A stretch of 64,000 bases of DNA. Origin: Symbiodinium microadriaticum. Taxonomy: Eukaryota; Sar; Dinophyceae; Suessiales; Symbiodiniaceae. The position numbers and the translations under genes were made by a program. The DNA lies in the NCBI GenBank assembly GCA_001939145.1, contig LSRX01000296.1, positions 248,852-312,851 of the forward strand. Direction: 5' to 3'. Positions 11,937 through 23,815 of this stretch are shown here, one piece after another (within the stretch, counting starts at the first letter, position 1; each line of letters opens with the position of its first letter). The notes under the pieces are model-generated. The model was given only the letters and a program-made list of their open reading frames with translations, was not told the origin of the DNA and ran no database searches.

Positions 11937-14178
11937 CAACAGGAGAGTGAGGGGAGGATCAGCAGTTCTTGTTGATTGCTGCTGTCGTACTACTACACTA
12001 CCTACTACTATTTCTACCATCACCGCCAGCACTGCATGCATGAGCCTCGAAAGGCTCCGTTTCTCGTGGCTCTGCCGGATCGGCCTCGCGAGACAAGGCG
12101 GTTGGCGGGTAGCACGTCGTGTGCCAAAGTTCCCCTTCGTGAGAACCTGATGTGCAGGCAAGCAAGCCTTAAGCAAGCATGATAAAAAGCCAAGTTCATG
12201 ATGAAAGTAGCACTAGGGAATCTGCTCCATCCACTCCACGGCGTTGCCGCCTTTCTGCCACCACCCCTTGCTGCTGGTGCTGTCGGCGCGGGTTGTGGCA
12301 GCAGTGGTGCTGGTAATACCGAAGAATCTGAGAATGGGGATGATCACGGCAACCCAGTGTCCCACATGCACAGGCGGGGAACGTCTTGACGTAGAAATCA
12401 GGGCTAGGGAGGGTGTGGATTGGCGGGGGCCCCTTCGCAGGTTAGGGTATGATGTCTGATAAGTCGTTACTCTGCAAAAACTTATCCGAAACTATCATTC
12501 AAACTCCCGACAGATTCAGATCAGATAGGCTCGCTGAAGTCGCATCCGAAAGCATGGCCCCAAACGTCCAGTAAGGGCCTTTTGTTTCCGTTCGAGCCTT
12601 CGGCCAGTCTTTCGACGGCTTAGAGCCTGAAGACACCTCCCCAAAACGCGAAGGTGATACATGCCCACAGCTGGAGCTCCACATGTTCAGTCGCCTGTAC
12701 TTCGTCCTCGAATTCCACATCTTCCACGGCCTAAGCCCAGCATCCCACAGCTCCAAGTTCTGGGGCTGTGGATTGCTTGAATCAGTTCCACAACTCTCAC
12801 CACTAACACTACTGACACACACTACTGCAAAGGACCGGCGACGAAACTTCACCATGTGCCACGTAATCCGTCGTTTGGTGGGAGCTCGGGACTCGACCAC
12901 GCTGGCACGGTTCAGATAGTCGGGACAAAGGGGCCCCAAGCAAGGCTTCCCAATATAGGAGCAAACAGTAGCTAGTACTTAAGCTGCCTTTACACTTCGT
13001 GAGTCGTAGATTGTCATTTTTGCTTCTACTTCGCAGGAGGAGACAGACAACCGATCAGCACAGACAGCATGGGACCCACCCACGTCGTACAGATGCGACA
13101 CACATCTGCGCTGCATACATGATCGCTGGCTTGCACCCACGTGCAAACATATTGACACCAACCTTGCGTCCTAGAGCCCTGGACCTACATCTCATTCTGC
13201 AGCCATAAACCCGATGTTTGAGGGCAAGGCCACACAGTCGCCGGCCTGTCATCGTAGCACTTTCGGGCTGTGCGGGAAATTCTTTTGCGTTTACGGAGGT
13301 GTACGCAATAATTGCATGATCCGTCGTTCTTTATGATTGGTTGAGGACTTTGGGGTGCTAGTACCTTACCCACCAACAAGATTGAGACTTCCCCTGACTC
13401 TGGAGCAAGAATAAGAAGTGAAGAGCATCCTACTCCCAACCCCCGAGCCGCAGGCCTCCGAGGGCGCGTTGAAAGGATCTTCACCTCAGAAAGTTTGGCA
13501 GGTCCAGCTGAAGCTGCCTGCCCCTATCCCGGTTGTGAAAGCTCGAAACAGGTCGTTACCACAAAGATCCCACGACACTGGGTGTGTACTAAAACTTCCT
13601 GGACAAGGCTTGGGAATGTCTTCCTACACCAGACCTCTGGAAAAGAACAAACACACAGCTCAGATGGGCCTGCGGACGTGGAAGAGTTGTGAGATGTTGT
13701 GAGGATGCGATTTGAACTTTTCGAGTTTCGGGGTTTGTTTTGACGTTCGTGGGGTTGAATTCTTTGGGCATTTGTGACTGCTTCTCACTACTACAGGCCC
13801 TGCCCAGCTTTGCCAATGCCCTAGACCCTCAACACCCACCCCTCAAACCCGCCATCGTGAGTTCTGAATTCCTTCATTGGCAAGGTCCTGTCCGAAATTC
13901 CGAAGCTGCAAAACCCTTTGCCAAAGCATTAACCACCAGCATATTTTGATTGAACGCTTGAGCCTTGAATCCCAAAGAGCACAAGACAAGTCCGTCACGA
14001 TGGCCATTTCAATCCCTTGTGTGAAGGAAAGGGGCAGGCGCTCAAGAAAGGGAAATCCCCCAAGCTCCGTCGGATCGCCTCGCCCGCCCCCTCCTCCCCA
14101 CTGCCAGGGTCCGAGCTCAAATCTGGAGGGACGAAGGCTTGCGGAGGCCTTGTGCTAAGTTGGCTATGTTGGGGCTAT
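11937..14178. other. Non-coding, no recognised gene
   Basis: A few more TAC triplets run to about 12015, then mixed sequence. No recognisable protein. A 146-codon minus-strand frame (12499-12939) has no domain. Confidence 0.45.
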
Positions 14179-14185
14179 ATGCATG

Positions 14186-14257
<72 letters not shown>

Positions 14258-14425
14258 TTATATATTATATATTATATATTATATATTATATATTATATAT
14301 TATATATTATATATTATATATTATATATTATATATTATATTATATTATATTATATTATATTATATTATATTATATTATATTATATTATATTATATTATAT
14401 TATATTATATTATATATATATATAC
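14179..14425. repeat. AT-rich array with unit length changing 6 to 7 to 5 to 2
   Basis: ACATAT hexamers (14179-14252) pass directly into ATATATT heptamers (14253-14339), then TATAT/ATATT pentamers (14340-14412), then (TA)n to 14424. Each block is nearly perfect. Confidence 0.95.
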
Positions 14426-14650
14426 ATACATACATATGCAACGCTGCTTTTGCAGGTAGTATGGTCCGAGGGCTTGTGGGCATCCCGAATTGGACTTTCG
14501 GGTCTGGAGTCTCGGATCCCAGTATCGCCACAAGCACATGCCACGCTGCATCAGCAGCAGCTGATATTCGTACTGCCGACGACGAGAGATGTGATGACTG
14601 CTTTGTTGCTATTAGATTATTCAAAACATGAGCACGACAAAAACGACGGA

Positions 14651-14692
14651 CTACGACCACGGCTACCACTACTACCACTACCACTACTACCA

Positions 14693-14726
<34 letters not shown>

Positions 14727-14745
14727 CACTACTACTACTACTACT

Positions 14746-14803
<58 letters not shown>

Positions 14804-15097
14804 CTACTACCACTACTACTACGACCCATTACCACTACCAATCCACACCACTACCTCTCCGGCCTACTACTACCACTACTGATCGCTACTGATGCTACCA
14901 CTGCAAACCACCACTGGAAGACGACGACGACGACGACGACGGCTACTGCTACTGCTACTGCTACTCCTGCTGCTACTGCTGCTGCTGCTGCTACTACTGC
15001 TGCTACTACTACGACGACGACGACGACGACTACTACTACTACTACTATGCCCACTACTACCACTACGACCACCACCACCACCACCACCACCACCACG

Positions 15098-15159
<62 letters not shown>

Positions 15160-15250
15160 AAGCATTACTACTTTCATCACTGCTACAACAACAACCACGA
15201 CGACGACGGCGACGACGACGACGACGGCCACCATGACGACGACATCTACA
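14651..15250. repeat. TAC/CTG/ACG trinucleotide arrays
   Basis: Two TAC-rich blocks (14655-14822 and 14915-15240), the second with ACG, TGC and ACC sub-blocks, are separated by about 90 bp of mixed sequence. Same repeat class and strand as 11141-11936. Confidence 0.95.
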
Positions 15251-17190
15251 AGCAACGGTCCAAACGCTTCCTTCCCTTCAACTCTCCTCAGCCACTGACG
15301 AAGCAGGATCAAGCACCGGCGGCTGCGCATCAGGTATCAGGGTCACGCCGCGAGTGGCCTTTGCATGGAACCGGTGTGCCAAAAAGACTCAAATGTCTTG
15401 GAAGCTGTATCCGAACAAAGACTCAACGCCAAAGTCTCAGCATGGGATCCTGAGCCTGTAGTGCCTCGCAAGACGTGAACGCTGTTCTTGCGGATCCATG
15501 CTAACTGCAGAGCTTCAAAAACACTGAATCAATCCTAGCAGAACAACCAAACTGCAAGCTATTCAGTCTCCCTTGCTATTTCGACTTTGAGGCATTGCGT
15601 GTTCCCCTTGATCCTTTGGGATGTTGCTCCTTGGCCTCGAACCCCGGCACATTCTGAGCCAGCGGCGCCGATGAGATCAACGACGGCATAGAGCGGCCTG
15701 CCATCTTCATTTTAAAGCTTGAAGTTTGCAACCTACCATTCCATCTGCAGGTACCCTCATGAAAATTCTACCATTCAGGTTCTTGCCGTCCGGCAATGGC
15801 TGAGAGCTGGCAGAAGTATTCCTTCCGTGCTGCCGAAGAATTCACGTGGATGCAGGCTTGCGGTTTCAGGACTTGGGGCTGAGGGCGAGGGGCTCGGTTT
15901 CCAGGTTCAGAATTCCAAAGGCATCCGAGACTGACGAGCCAAACCACCAGCAAGCACATGAGTCAAGATGTAACCTCAAATCATCAAGGCTATCTAAGAG
16001 CTGGTGACATAGTAGGTTAGCTAGCTTCTAACTCGCTCGATAGTTAGGTACCTAGTCCGACAGCGAGCTGCCAACGGCAATGATGCTGCGCGTTTCGCCG
16101 CCTCTCAGTAGGCAGTGCAAAGGTCGCTTGCACGACGATGTCGCCATTTACTGACACCTGCGCTATGAACAGGGTTAGGAACATTCGGCGCGTCTGTTCA
16201 TAGTCAGCTGACGCATAACTTCTTGGCAGACCGTATTCGTCCGCGTTCTGGGCTAAGGGGCTTTGCGGTCTGCTCCAGCTGTTCAAAGCTATTCGACCCG
16301 CTGAGGGCTCCTTCTTCCTGCATTCCGGTTGAGATCCGTACCTAAACCTAAAGAAAACCCGAACCCATAGTTCGAAGATTTAGCGGTGCTGGAGCTTCGG
16401 GTTGACAAGGTGAGGCCTTGATTTTCGCATGGGTTGGGTGGGATTTCAAGTCGCAGGGTTGCGAATGCTGTCAGCCTTCATGATTCAGGGCGTCTGGCCG
16501 ATCAGTAGCTCGGACCCGCCGGAATGACGTTCGGCGGCTATTTTTCATCGTGCTGGCACAAAGTGCGAGGCGCTCGCTGTACCGTTGAGGCGCTGCGGGA
16601 ACCCAACCACTCTTGACCCTGAAGCCCATGACACGGAAGCTTCAAAGCTCTGTATGCAGCTATGGTACCCTCGAACCCACATCCACATCGGTTTGAGGGT
16701 AGCTTGTAGATGTCCACATGATTTATGACGGTAAGTGGAATATAGATGTCTGAGGAATCTGAAACAGACCCCTGCTTCCGAAGAATCCACAATGCTTTAG
16801 CTCACGATGATATTACTGATATTACACCCTACTCTTCCAGGGCGGTCCTGCTGAGGGAGGCGCGAACTCGGGCATCGGCATTGGGGTGCAGGGAGTTCTC
16901 CACTGACCGATTTCTCGTTTGCCCAAAGGAACGTACGGATAGATGCATCCATTTCCGAACACCGCTACCCACGCCTTCAACATGAAGCCGGCTCACGAAG
17001 GTGCAGCCACGATCGAAAACATCCACCAGCTTCAGGCGGCTGGGCAACATCACTGTGAGCAACGCATTCGTATTGAAAGAGGCGCAACTCTAGAAGCTCC
17101 GCCCAAAACCAAGGCCCTTCTACGTCGCTCCTGCTACCACCTAGCACAACCACATCTTTTCAGACTCTTGCAACGAAGAGGACGGCGACA
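15251..17190. other. Non-coding, no recognised gene
   Basis: Mixed sequence. A short G-rich telomere-like stretch is at 16390-16460. No frame with recognisable domains. Confidence 0.45.
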
Positions 17191-17257
17191 GCAATGCTGC
17201 TACTGCTACTCCTACTCCTACTCCTACTCCTACTCCTACTCCTACTCCTACACCCTC
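17191..17257. repeat. CTACTC hexanucleotide microsatellite
   Basis: About nine CTACTC units preceded by TACTGC triplets. It decays to ACCACC at about 17290-17305. Confidence 0.9.
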
Positions 17258-20200
17258 CTACTCTCCCACCCTACTACTACACCATCAGCACCACCACCAC
17301 CACCGGGACCACAAAACAAACTTAGACGACGACTACTCCTACCGAACTACTACTGGCATCAATTTTGACACAATTACAAACACTGTAACTGTCGAAACCC
17401 AGCTACAAGCATGGCGGTGTCCAGCCGATCGTTCGGCACGCTGCTTGTATGTACATGGCATCGCTGTGGCTCCTGCAACCCTCGCACTTAGCGTAAGGGA
17501 TCGCAATTTTAGCATGAATGTAGTGGGGACGATCAACTGCAATGACGATCCTAAGCTTTGCGAGTCTTTGCTTTTCTGGTGGATGCTAGCGCAAGAAGAT
17601 TACGACCACCACTGGTGCATCTGTCAATCCTACTTGAGCCATCTCGCTAGCACGAAGTCTGCCAAGATCCAGACTCTAGACGAGCTAAAACCACTGCCCA
17701 TGTACACATCTTCCCAAAGCTCATACCCTCACGAGTTGTAGCTGTAGGTCTGAACATGTGTCGGTATGCTTACGAGGCTCCGGCTGACCCTACAGGATCA
17801 TGCTTAATTATAATTTCCGCCTATGCCTGAATACCTAATGCTACACTGGTGTGGAACGGTCGAGAAACCACTGGATACCTGCAAGCAATGATGCCATCGC
17901 GGCAGGGGCAAGCCACCAACATGTTTGGCCTTCGTGGCTTGCCAGGGTGAACACATTATCTTGGGAGGCCCTGGAGTCTGAAATGTGGTCCGAGTCCAAG
18001 TCCTGAAGCTCGAAACCTTCAGTCAAACCCTCGATGAACGAAAGCGTGTAATCGTGCACTATGGAAAAACTGGCTCTCCACATCCTGAGGCCCTGATCGG
18101 CAAACATGTTTGGGGGCTGCCGATTGCCACATACTCAAGCTTTGAAAGCAAAAAATCACACACACACTTCCCGGTGCTTAGCTTCTTTGTTGGGGCCCAG
18201 CGCCAGCCTAATCATGAGCATCCTGTACCTTTGTAGAAGCAGTACTGTAGCATTTTCACTTTGAAATCACCGCCTTCAACAGATCGGCTACATCGGCCGC
18301 TACAAACCACGCACTGCTGATGCTCGAACACGAACAAGACCACGATCAAGAACTAGAACCGCAACAAGAACCGAAACAGGAACCACAACATCGACAACAG
18401 CAACAGCAACAGCTTAAGGCTGCTAAAAAGACCTGGTCGCTGTCCTCACTGCCGTCCCCATCACTACTTGCTCTTACAAGTACACTAGCACAGGGAATTT
18501 TTGCACGTCACTATATTGCGCCTGGACAGTTCTGCGGATCGAGGAGCTCAGCCTATCTTATCCCTGTCCGGCTCCATGCTGGACCCCTGCGGGGAGCTCA
18601 GACTGCCTTCGCCGCTTGCTTTGCCGCTTCCTCCTGTGTCTAAACATGACTGGATCAGAAGTTGTGGCGGAGGGGGGGGCACTACTAAGCTACAAACCTG
18701 CATGGACCCGACGATCCGAAGTACTTCTTAGGACCTTGGCCTCGGGGCAGCGGGTTGAAGCTTTTTGCCTGGAACAGTCCAAAGCGCTATGCTTCAGGTT
18801 TGGGATCACTCTCGGGTTCAAGGTCAAGGCAAGAGGCTTCAGGACTTAGATACCAGGGTGCATACTGGCACATGCAGGACGCTTCTATCCTACAGCCAGT
18901 CCTCTGCAGCAAAGGCCACCAGCGCCTCTGCTCAGGGCGTCTTAGGTCTTTTGTTGATTCGGGAGTCTAGCTGAGTCTAGCTTGGGCTTGGAGCTGATGG
19001 GTGAAAGCTCAGTTCACTTCCACCCCTGCTGGGCTCTGCCATTCCGGGGATCGATGGATATGTGGGAGTTGCCCAAATGTACACGGCGGCCCACAGCAGT
19101 GTCTCGGGTTATCCATAGGGTTTCTAAGAGCGACGGCGTCCCAATAGGCAAAGCATCTGGACTCCCAACAGAAGCCCTCGCAAGACTGGACCGGCAGTGT
19201 CAAGTGCTTGTGAGGAGATTGACAGGCAGAGCTTGAAACTATGTTCCGCAAGGCTGAGTGTTGATGGTAGAGGAATGCCTCAACGGGCCCCGCCCGCACC
19301 CCCAAAACTGCACCTCGTCTGCCCCTTCGAACTGCGCGAAAGCGCAGCTGTCCTCAGCAAACCAACTTGCGGCTCAGTCTCACATGATTACGCTCGCTCT
19401 GAAGTTCCAGCTGTAGGCAGTTTGTAGAACAGCTCAACATGCAGAAGGGGATCTGGGATACAGAGGGGTTTTTGCCTAAATAACCCAGATATGGACCCAC
19501 TTATCATTTAACTCCTACTACCTCGATAATCAACGAGATCAAAGACAGGTTGTGGCTTGCCAATTTAATCTGCTGCAACGACTGCGAACACTACTTCCAC
19601 TTGTATCAGCCTCTTGGTACTGTCCTTCTGGTCGTCACTGCCGGCCCAAAGCCGTTTTGACTCCCCAGCTGAAACAACCCCTGAGGCCGTAGGCTCTCAT
19701 TCTGGCCATAGCGACAGCGCTTGGGGCCAACAGGCTCGCAACAACCCCAAACCCCCAAAACTCCAAACCCTTTAACCACAGAAGCCCCAAACGCCTTAAC
19801 CTTTGGCAGCAAAGTTTCGCAGGTCCGCACCGGGACAGTGAAGCCAAGATGTGCGTGCGCGAGCCTCCGGGGTACCAGAGATAAGGCTCACGGGTTCCGG
19901 ATTGCTTTTGGGCTGATGTTTTTGGGGTGTTGTTGTGTTGGGGCTATGGGCTTGGATTTGAACGGCTTGAGTTTAACCAAGGCTATGGGCAGTGAGGGCT
20001 ACGAGCTTGGGGTTTGAAAGTCTCTGCTATCAGTAAAATAAATCGGGCTCCTATGCTTAGGTAGCGCATTTCGGCCCTTCATCCCTGGATGCCTTGAGAT
20101 CCCAGAGCTTATGGGTTCAACTCCTTGCAGTGATCGAGGCTCAGCAAATCAGCTTCTGAGGCTGCCCACTTGGCCGACCTCTGACAAAGAGCATCCAGTC

Positions 20201-20380
20201 AGGCGCCCTGGACCACCAAAACGAAATCCAGCACCAAAAAAACCAACGCAGAATTGTCTGGCCCAAGCAGAAGACCTACCAGGATCCCAGGCTTCAACCA
20301 ACAACCTCGTCACGGCACCATGAACTGTACAAGATAACCTCGAAACCCAGGGCCCTAACCTATTACTGTTACTCTGACTC
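17258..20380. other. Non-coding, no recognised gene
   Basis: A degenerate CAACAG/GAACC tract lies at about 18325-18415. A 98-codon plus-strand frame (17445-17741) is free of repeats but matches nothing I know. Telomere-like text occurs at 19735-19800 (C-rich) and 19910-20015 (G-rich), again as a facing pair. Confidence 0.45.
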
Positions 20381-20381
20381 T

Positions 20382-20437
<56 letters not shown>
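20381..20437. repeat. (TAC)n microsatellite
   Basis: About 19 uninterrupted TAC units, followed by an AT-rich stretch. Confidence 0.95.
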
Positions 20438-23021
20438 CTTTTAATTTTATTATCACTATACAGTTGCTATCCCAAGAGCGAAGTGAAACGGATCAGGGAG
20501 GTCTGCAGGCCGAGGCCTTTTTCGCGAGCAGCCGTCGCACACCACGCGGCCGCAGGCCAGGCAGTGGTGTCTAGCAGTGCGCAGGCTTTTAAAGGGGTCA
20601 GGCTTTACGAGTTGAGTCCCAGGTGCTAAGGCGTAGGGTTTGTTGAAGATGTAGGACTGGCTTGACTGCTTGATGTTCGCACAGTTTAGAGCAACTGTAG
20701 GGCATCTACGGATTTGTGGAAACCTTAGCGTGCAGCCCCGTTTCAGTTTCAGCTTGTTTTACCTCTGCCCTAATCTATGTCCCCTCATTGGACATGGCTC
20801 CGTGATCCAAGGCTCCATTGACACCTACGGCTTTGCGGTTTTCTTTCGGCTGCGGCGAAAATCGCCTAGGCCCACATGCGCGAAGCCTTTGACTTCAAGC
20901 GGCGGGGTGTATGGACGACCCAACCTCCGAAGCTCAAACCCTCATCACCCCTCATCCACAGAGGCAGTTAGCTTTCAGTGGCTTTGGTTTGTGCTCTGGT
21001 GTGTGTGGCTCTTCAGAAACAATGAGCTTAGCCCTGTCAACAGAAGTAACATTGCTACTATACTTCCATGGATCAGGTACGACATGCCTTTGCTATTCGC
21101 AAAATAGTGCCTTAGGCATCCAAAACCTGATCACTTGAGGTTGTAACTGTTGTTCAATTGGCAAGACAAGCATACTAGCGGCAATTCCGTCTTCGTAAAC
21201 TGGTGATGACTGTTCTTGCTGCCATTATTTTGGTAGTTTCGCATTGAAGTTCTGTTCTCCACGTCAACATGAGGCGGGAGGCCGCATCCATCCAAGCAAA
21301 CTCTTGCTGCCACCGTGCTGCCTACAAGAATCCACAGGCGACTGTGACGCCGAGCATCTCGCAACACTTAGAGTGTTCCGCAAGGTGAGCAGGGGACGTT
21401 CCGTGAGCTGCCAAAGCTGCCTTCCTTCAGCAAGCCACGACTGAGAGTCCGTGCCGGCACGGTCAGTCAGAGGCTGAAGCGCTGGCCGCACAAAAGCAGC
21501 TTCATCGGCAAAGAGCAGGAAAGGTCACAGGCCAGCTCGCTTGCAAAGAGATCCTATCAAACCACACTTGAGGGGAACCTTATTGCACTTGTATGAAGGT
21601 TTCCTAAGCTTAGCAAGGACCAGACTTAGGCACGGGGAGCATCTGCCTCGAGAGCATCTTCTGTGCCTCGCTCTGGAGAACGAAGGCCTCGGGACCAAGT
21701 TATCAGAGCGTGCTGAGCTGCTAAACTCTGCTAAACCCTCTTCCAGTTCCTCAACTCGAAGCATTCTTGAAGCCTTGGGCTTGAGAGGGGTGGGGCTACA
21801 GGAAAACGATGTCAAGCTTTGCAGTTCTTCACCCTAATTATCTCGCAAAGACCTGCTTGACCAAGCAGCCCAGGCGAAGTCGGAACCGCAGCAAGCACAC
21901 ACCTCGCGTTGATCGAAGGACCTCGGTGAGCTGACTTTTCCTCCCCGCCCCCACCCTCCAACACACAAAAAACAACTTGATTAATTAGGGGCCGGCGAGC
22001 AAAGTGTGGTCTGTGCAGTTTGGGGTTTTAAGCTGCGGGAAGCTCCAAAGAGCACAGAAGCAGGAGGAGTTCGGTCCCACGGCCTGCATGGTTCAGGAGC
22101 TGCATTTTCTTGCAGTCAATCCCTAAAGATGCTGGTCATACAGGCGCCAACCAGATGATGCCGCTACAGCGTATCCTTTTAACACGAGGAGAACGGCCCA
22201 AGGCTGCAGTTTTGAAAGGCAGGGTTCTGGGGTCCGGCTTGAGGGGTCAGGTTTTCAACCAGTACAACCCGATTCCCCTTCGCTCTGCTGCAACTCTCGG
22301 CCGCTGGGACCTGAAAGCCTTCGTTGGAGGTGTAGGCAGTGTAGGCCTTCTGGTTTGGAGTTTGCGGCTCAGGGCTTTCCGGTTGAGGCCTCACTGCAGA
22401 AGGTGCTGCCAGAGACAAAGTCAGCACTTTCCATTGGATCTGTTCAAAGCGAACGCGGCGAATGTCCTGGTAAAGATAGCGATAGCCACTGCGACAATAG
22501 TTAAGACTAAGACAAAACCAGATGGCCAAAACAGACCCGCACGGGTTTGAAGCAATGTCCATCTTCAGTCCCTGATCAAATCCAGGCAAGCCGCTCCCAT
22601 GTTGGCGCCCTCGGCACTTCGATGCAGGCCTCGTGTATGTCTTTTCAAAGACCAGCCCCAAAAGACGCAGAGCCTGTAGCCTCTAAACCCGGCCTGATGT
22701 AGCGCCAGAGCGTAGGACTCGAGTTTGTGGTCGTGCAGCATCTCCTGAAATTCGGGCTCAAAGGGCTTAGGGCTTTGGTCGCAGGAGCGGTTGAACCCGA
22801 AAGCATCCCATGTTCTTTGTGATGAAAGCTGGATTTCACCCTCACATGAGTTGGCCCACACCCCGAAACGCCGCGAAGGCCGATTTTGTACAATGGCCTC
22901 AGGAAAGTATGGTACCGACACGGCCGCAGCATCGACATCATCTGGAATAACTACAACTGAAGAAGCGTACAATCAGTATAGTTCTTGCCGTTGTTGTTGC
23001 TGTTGCGGCTGATGTTGCTGC
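20438..23021. other. Non-coding, no recognised gene
   Basis: Mixed sequence. Overlapping frames at 22110-22972 on both strands derive partly from telomere-like text (22200-22260, 22350-22400). A GTTGCTGTT tract at 22985-23030 borders the possible HEAT fragment. Confidence 0.45.
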
Positions 23022-23305
23022 TGCCCCTGCTGGCGCTAGAGCCAAGAATAGCAAACAGCTTCCATGATATCAGAATGACAGTCAAAGCCCTTCGATAGAC
23101 GGACCAGCAATGCTGAGGTGTCCTGTGAGGGCACAATCCGTCTCAAGGCCTGGGCGGCAGACTCGATGACACTTCGCAGATTCGCGTTTCGGGTGGCCAG
23201 CTTGGGTTCGTGTCTTACTTGGCAGATGACGTGGACCGCGCAGGCAAACAGTGTTTGGTGACCTTGCTTAGTCAAATCCAGGACGAGGGTTACCCTCGCG
23301 ACGCG
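23022..23305 (-). pseudogene. Possible decayed HEAT-like repeat coding fragment
   Basis: The minus-strand frame here reads like part of a helical-repeat protein: VIESAAQALRRIVPSQDTSA, then LLVRLSKGFDCHSDIMEAV. The spacing of AAxAL, RRI and D...A, with a second EAV/AIL about 33 residues later, resembles HEAT/armadillo-type units. The frame hits a stop after EAVCYSWL. Skipping one T near 23053 would continue as AILGSSAS, which fits the pattern better and suggests a frameshift. No start codon, splice sites or partner exons are evident, and the sequence then runs into CAG/CTG-like repeat. It could be an isolated exon of a gene outside the window, or chance. This is a weak call. Confidence 0.2.
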
Positions 23306-23510
23306 GCCTTCTTTATGAATTTCTAAACAGCAAGGGAGACACCTCATTACAAAACAGATTCCCCTCCTACGAAAGATGGCTTCGCATCCAGAGAGCAAAG
23401 CAACCGCTTGCTGTTGTTTGCCGCTGCTTGCTGCACAAAGACTGCATACAATACTTGAGTAAAGTAATCCAGAATCCACAAGCACTCCTACAGCGGTAGG
23501 AGTAGCAGAA

Positions 23511-23704
23511 GAGTAGCAGTCGCAGCAGGAGTAGGAGTTGGAGTTGGAGTTGGAGTTGGAGTTGGAGTTGGAGTTGGAGTGGGAGGAGGGGGAGTAGCAG
23601 CAGCAGCAAGTAGTAGTACTAGTACCAGTACCAGTACCAGTACCAGTACCAGTACCAGTACCAGTACCAGTACTAGTACTGGTACTGGTACTGGTACTAG
23701 TAGC

Positions 23705-23767
<63 letters not shown>

Positions 23768-23815
23768 CGTCGTCGTCGTCGTAGTCGTAGTAGTTGTCGT
23801 TGTTGTTGCTTTTGT
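23511..23815. repeat. GTTGGA, AGTACC and AGT/AGC microsatellites
   Basis: GTTGGA hexamers at 23535-23580, AGTACC hexamers at about 23617-23698 (the last few inverted to ACTGGT), AGT and AGC triplets at 23700-23768, and CGT triplets to about 23800. Confidence 0.95.

Noticed and set aside
14183-15298. 371-codon frame
   Set aside because: Crosses an AT microsatellite and TAC arrays. Only about 60 codons are non-repeat and they show no domain.
17631-17641. TGGCTCAAG on the minus strand, end of the spliced leader
   Set aside because: A nine-base match only, with no supported gene beside it. Chance level.
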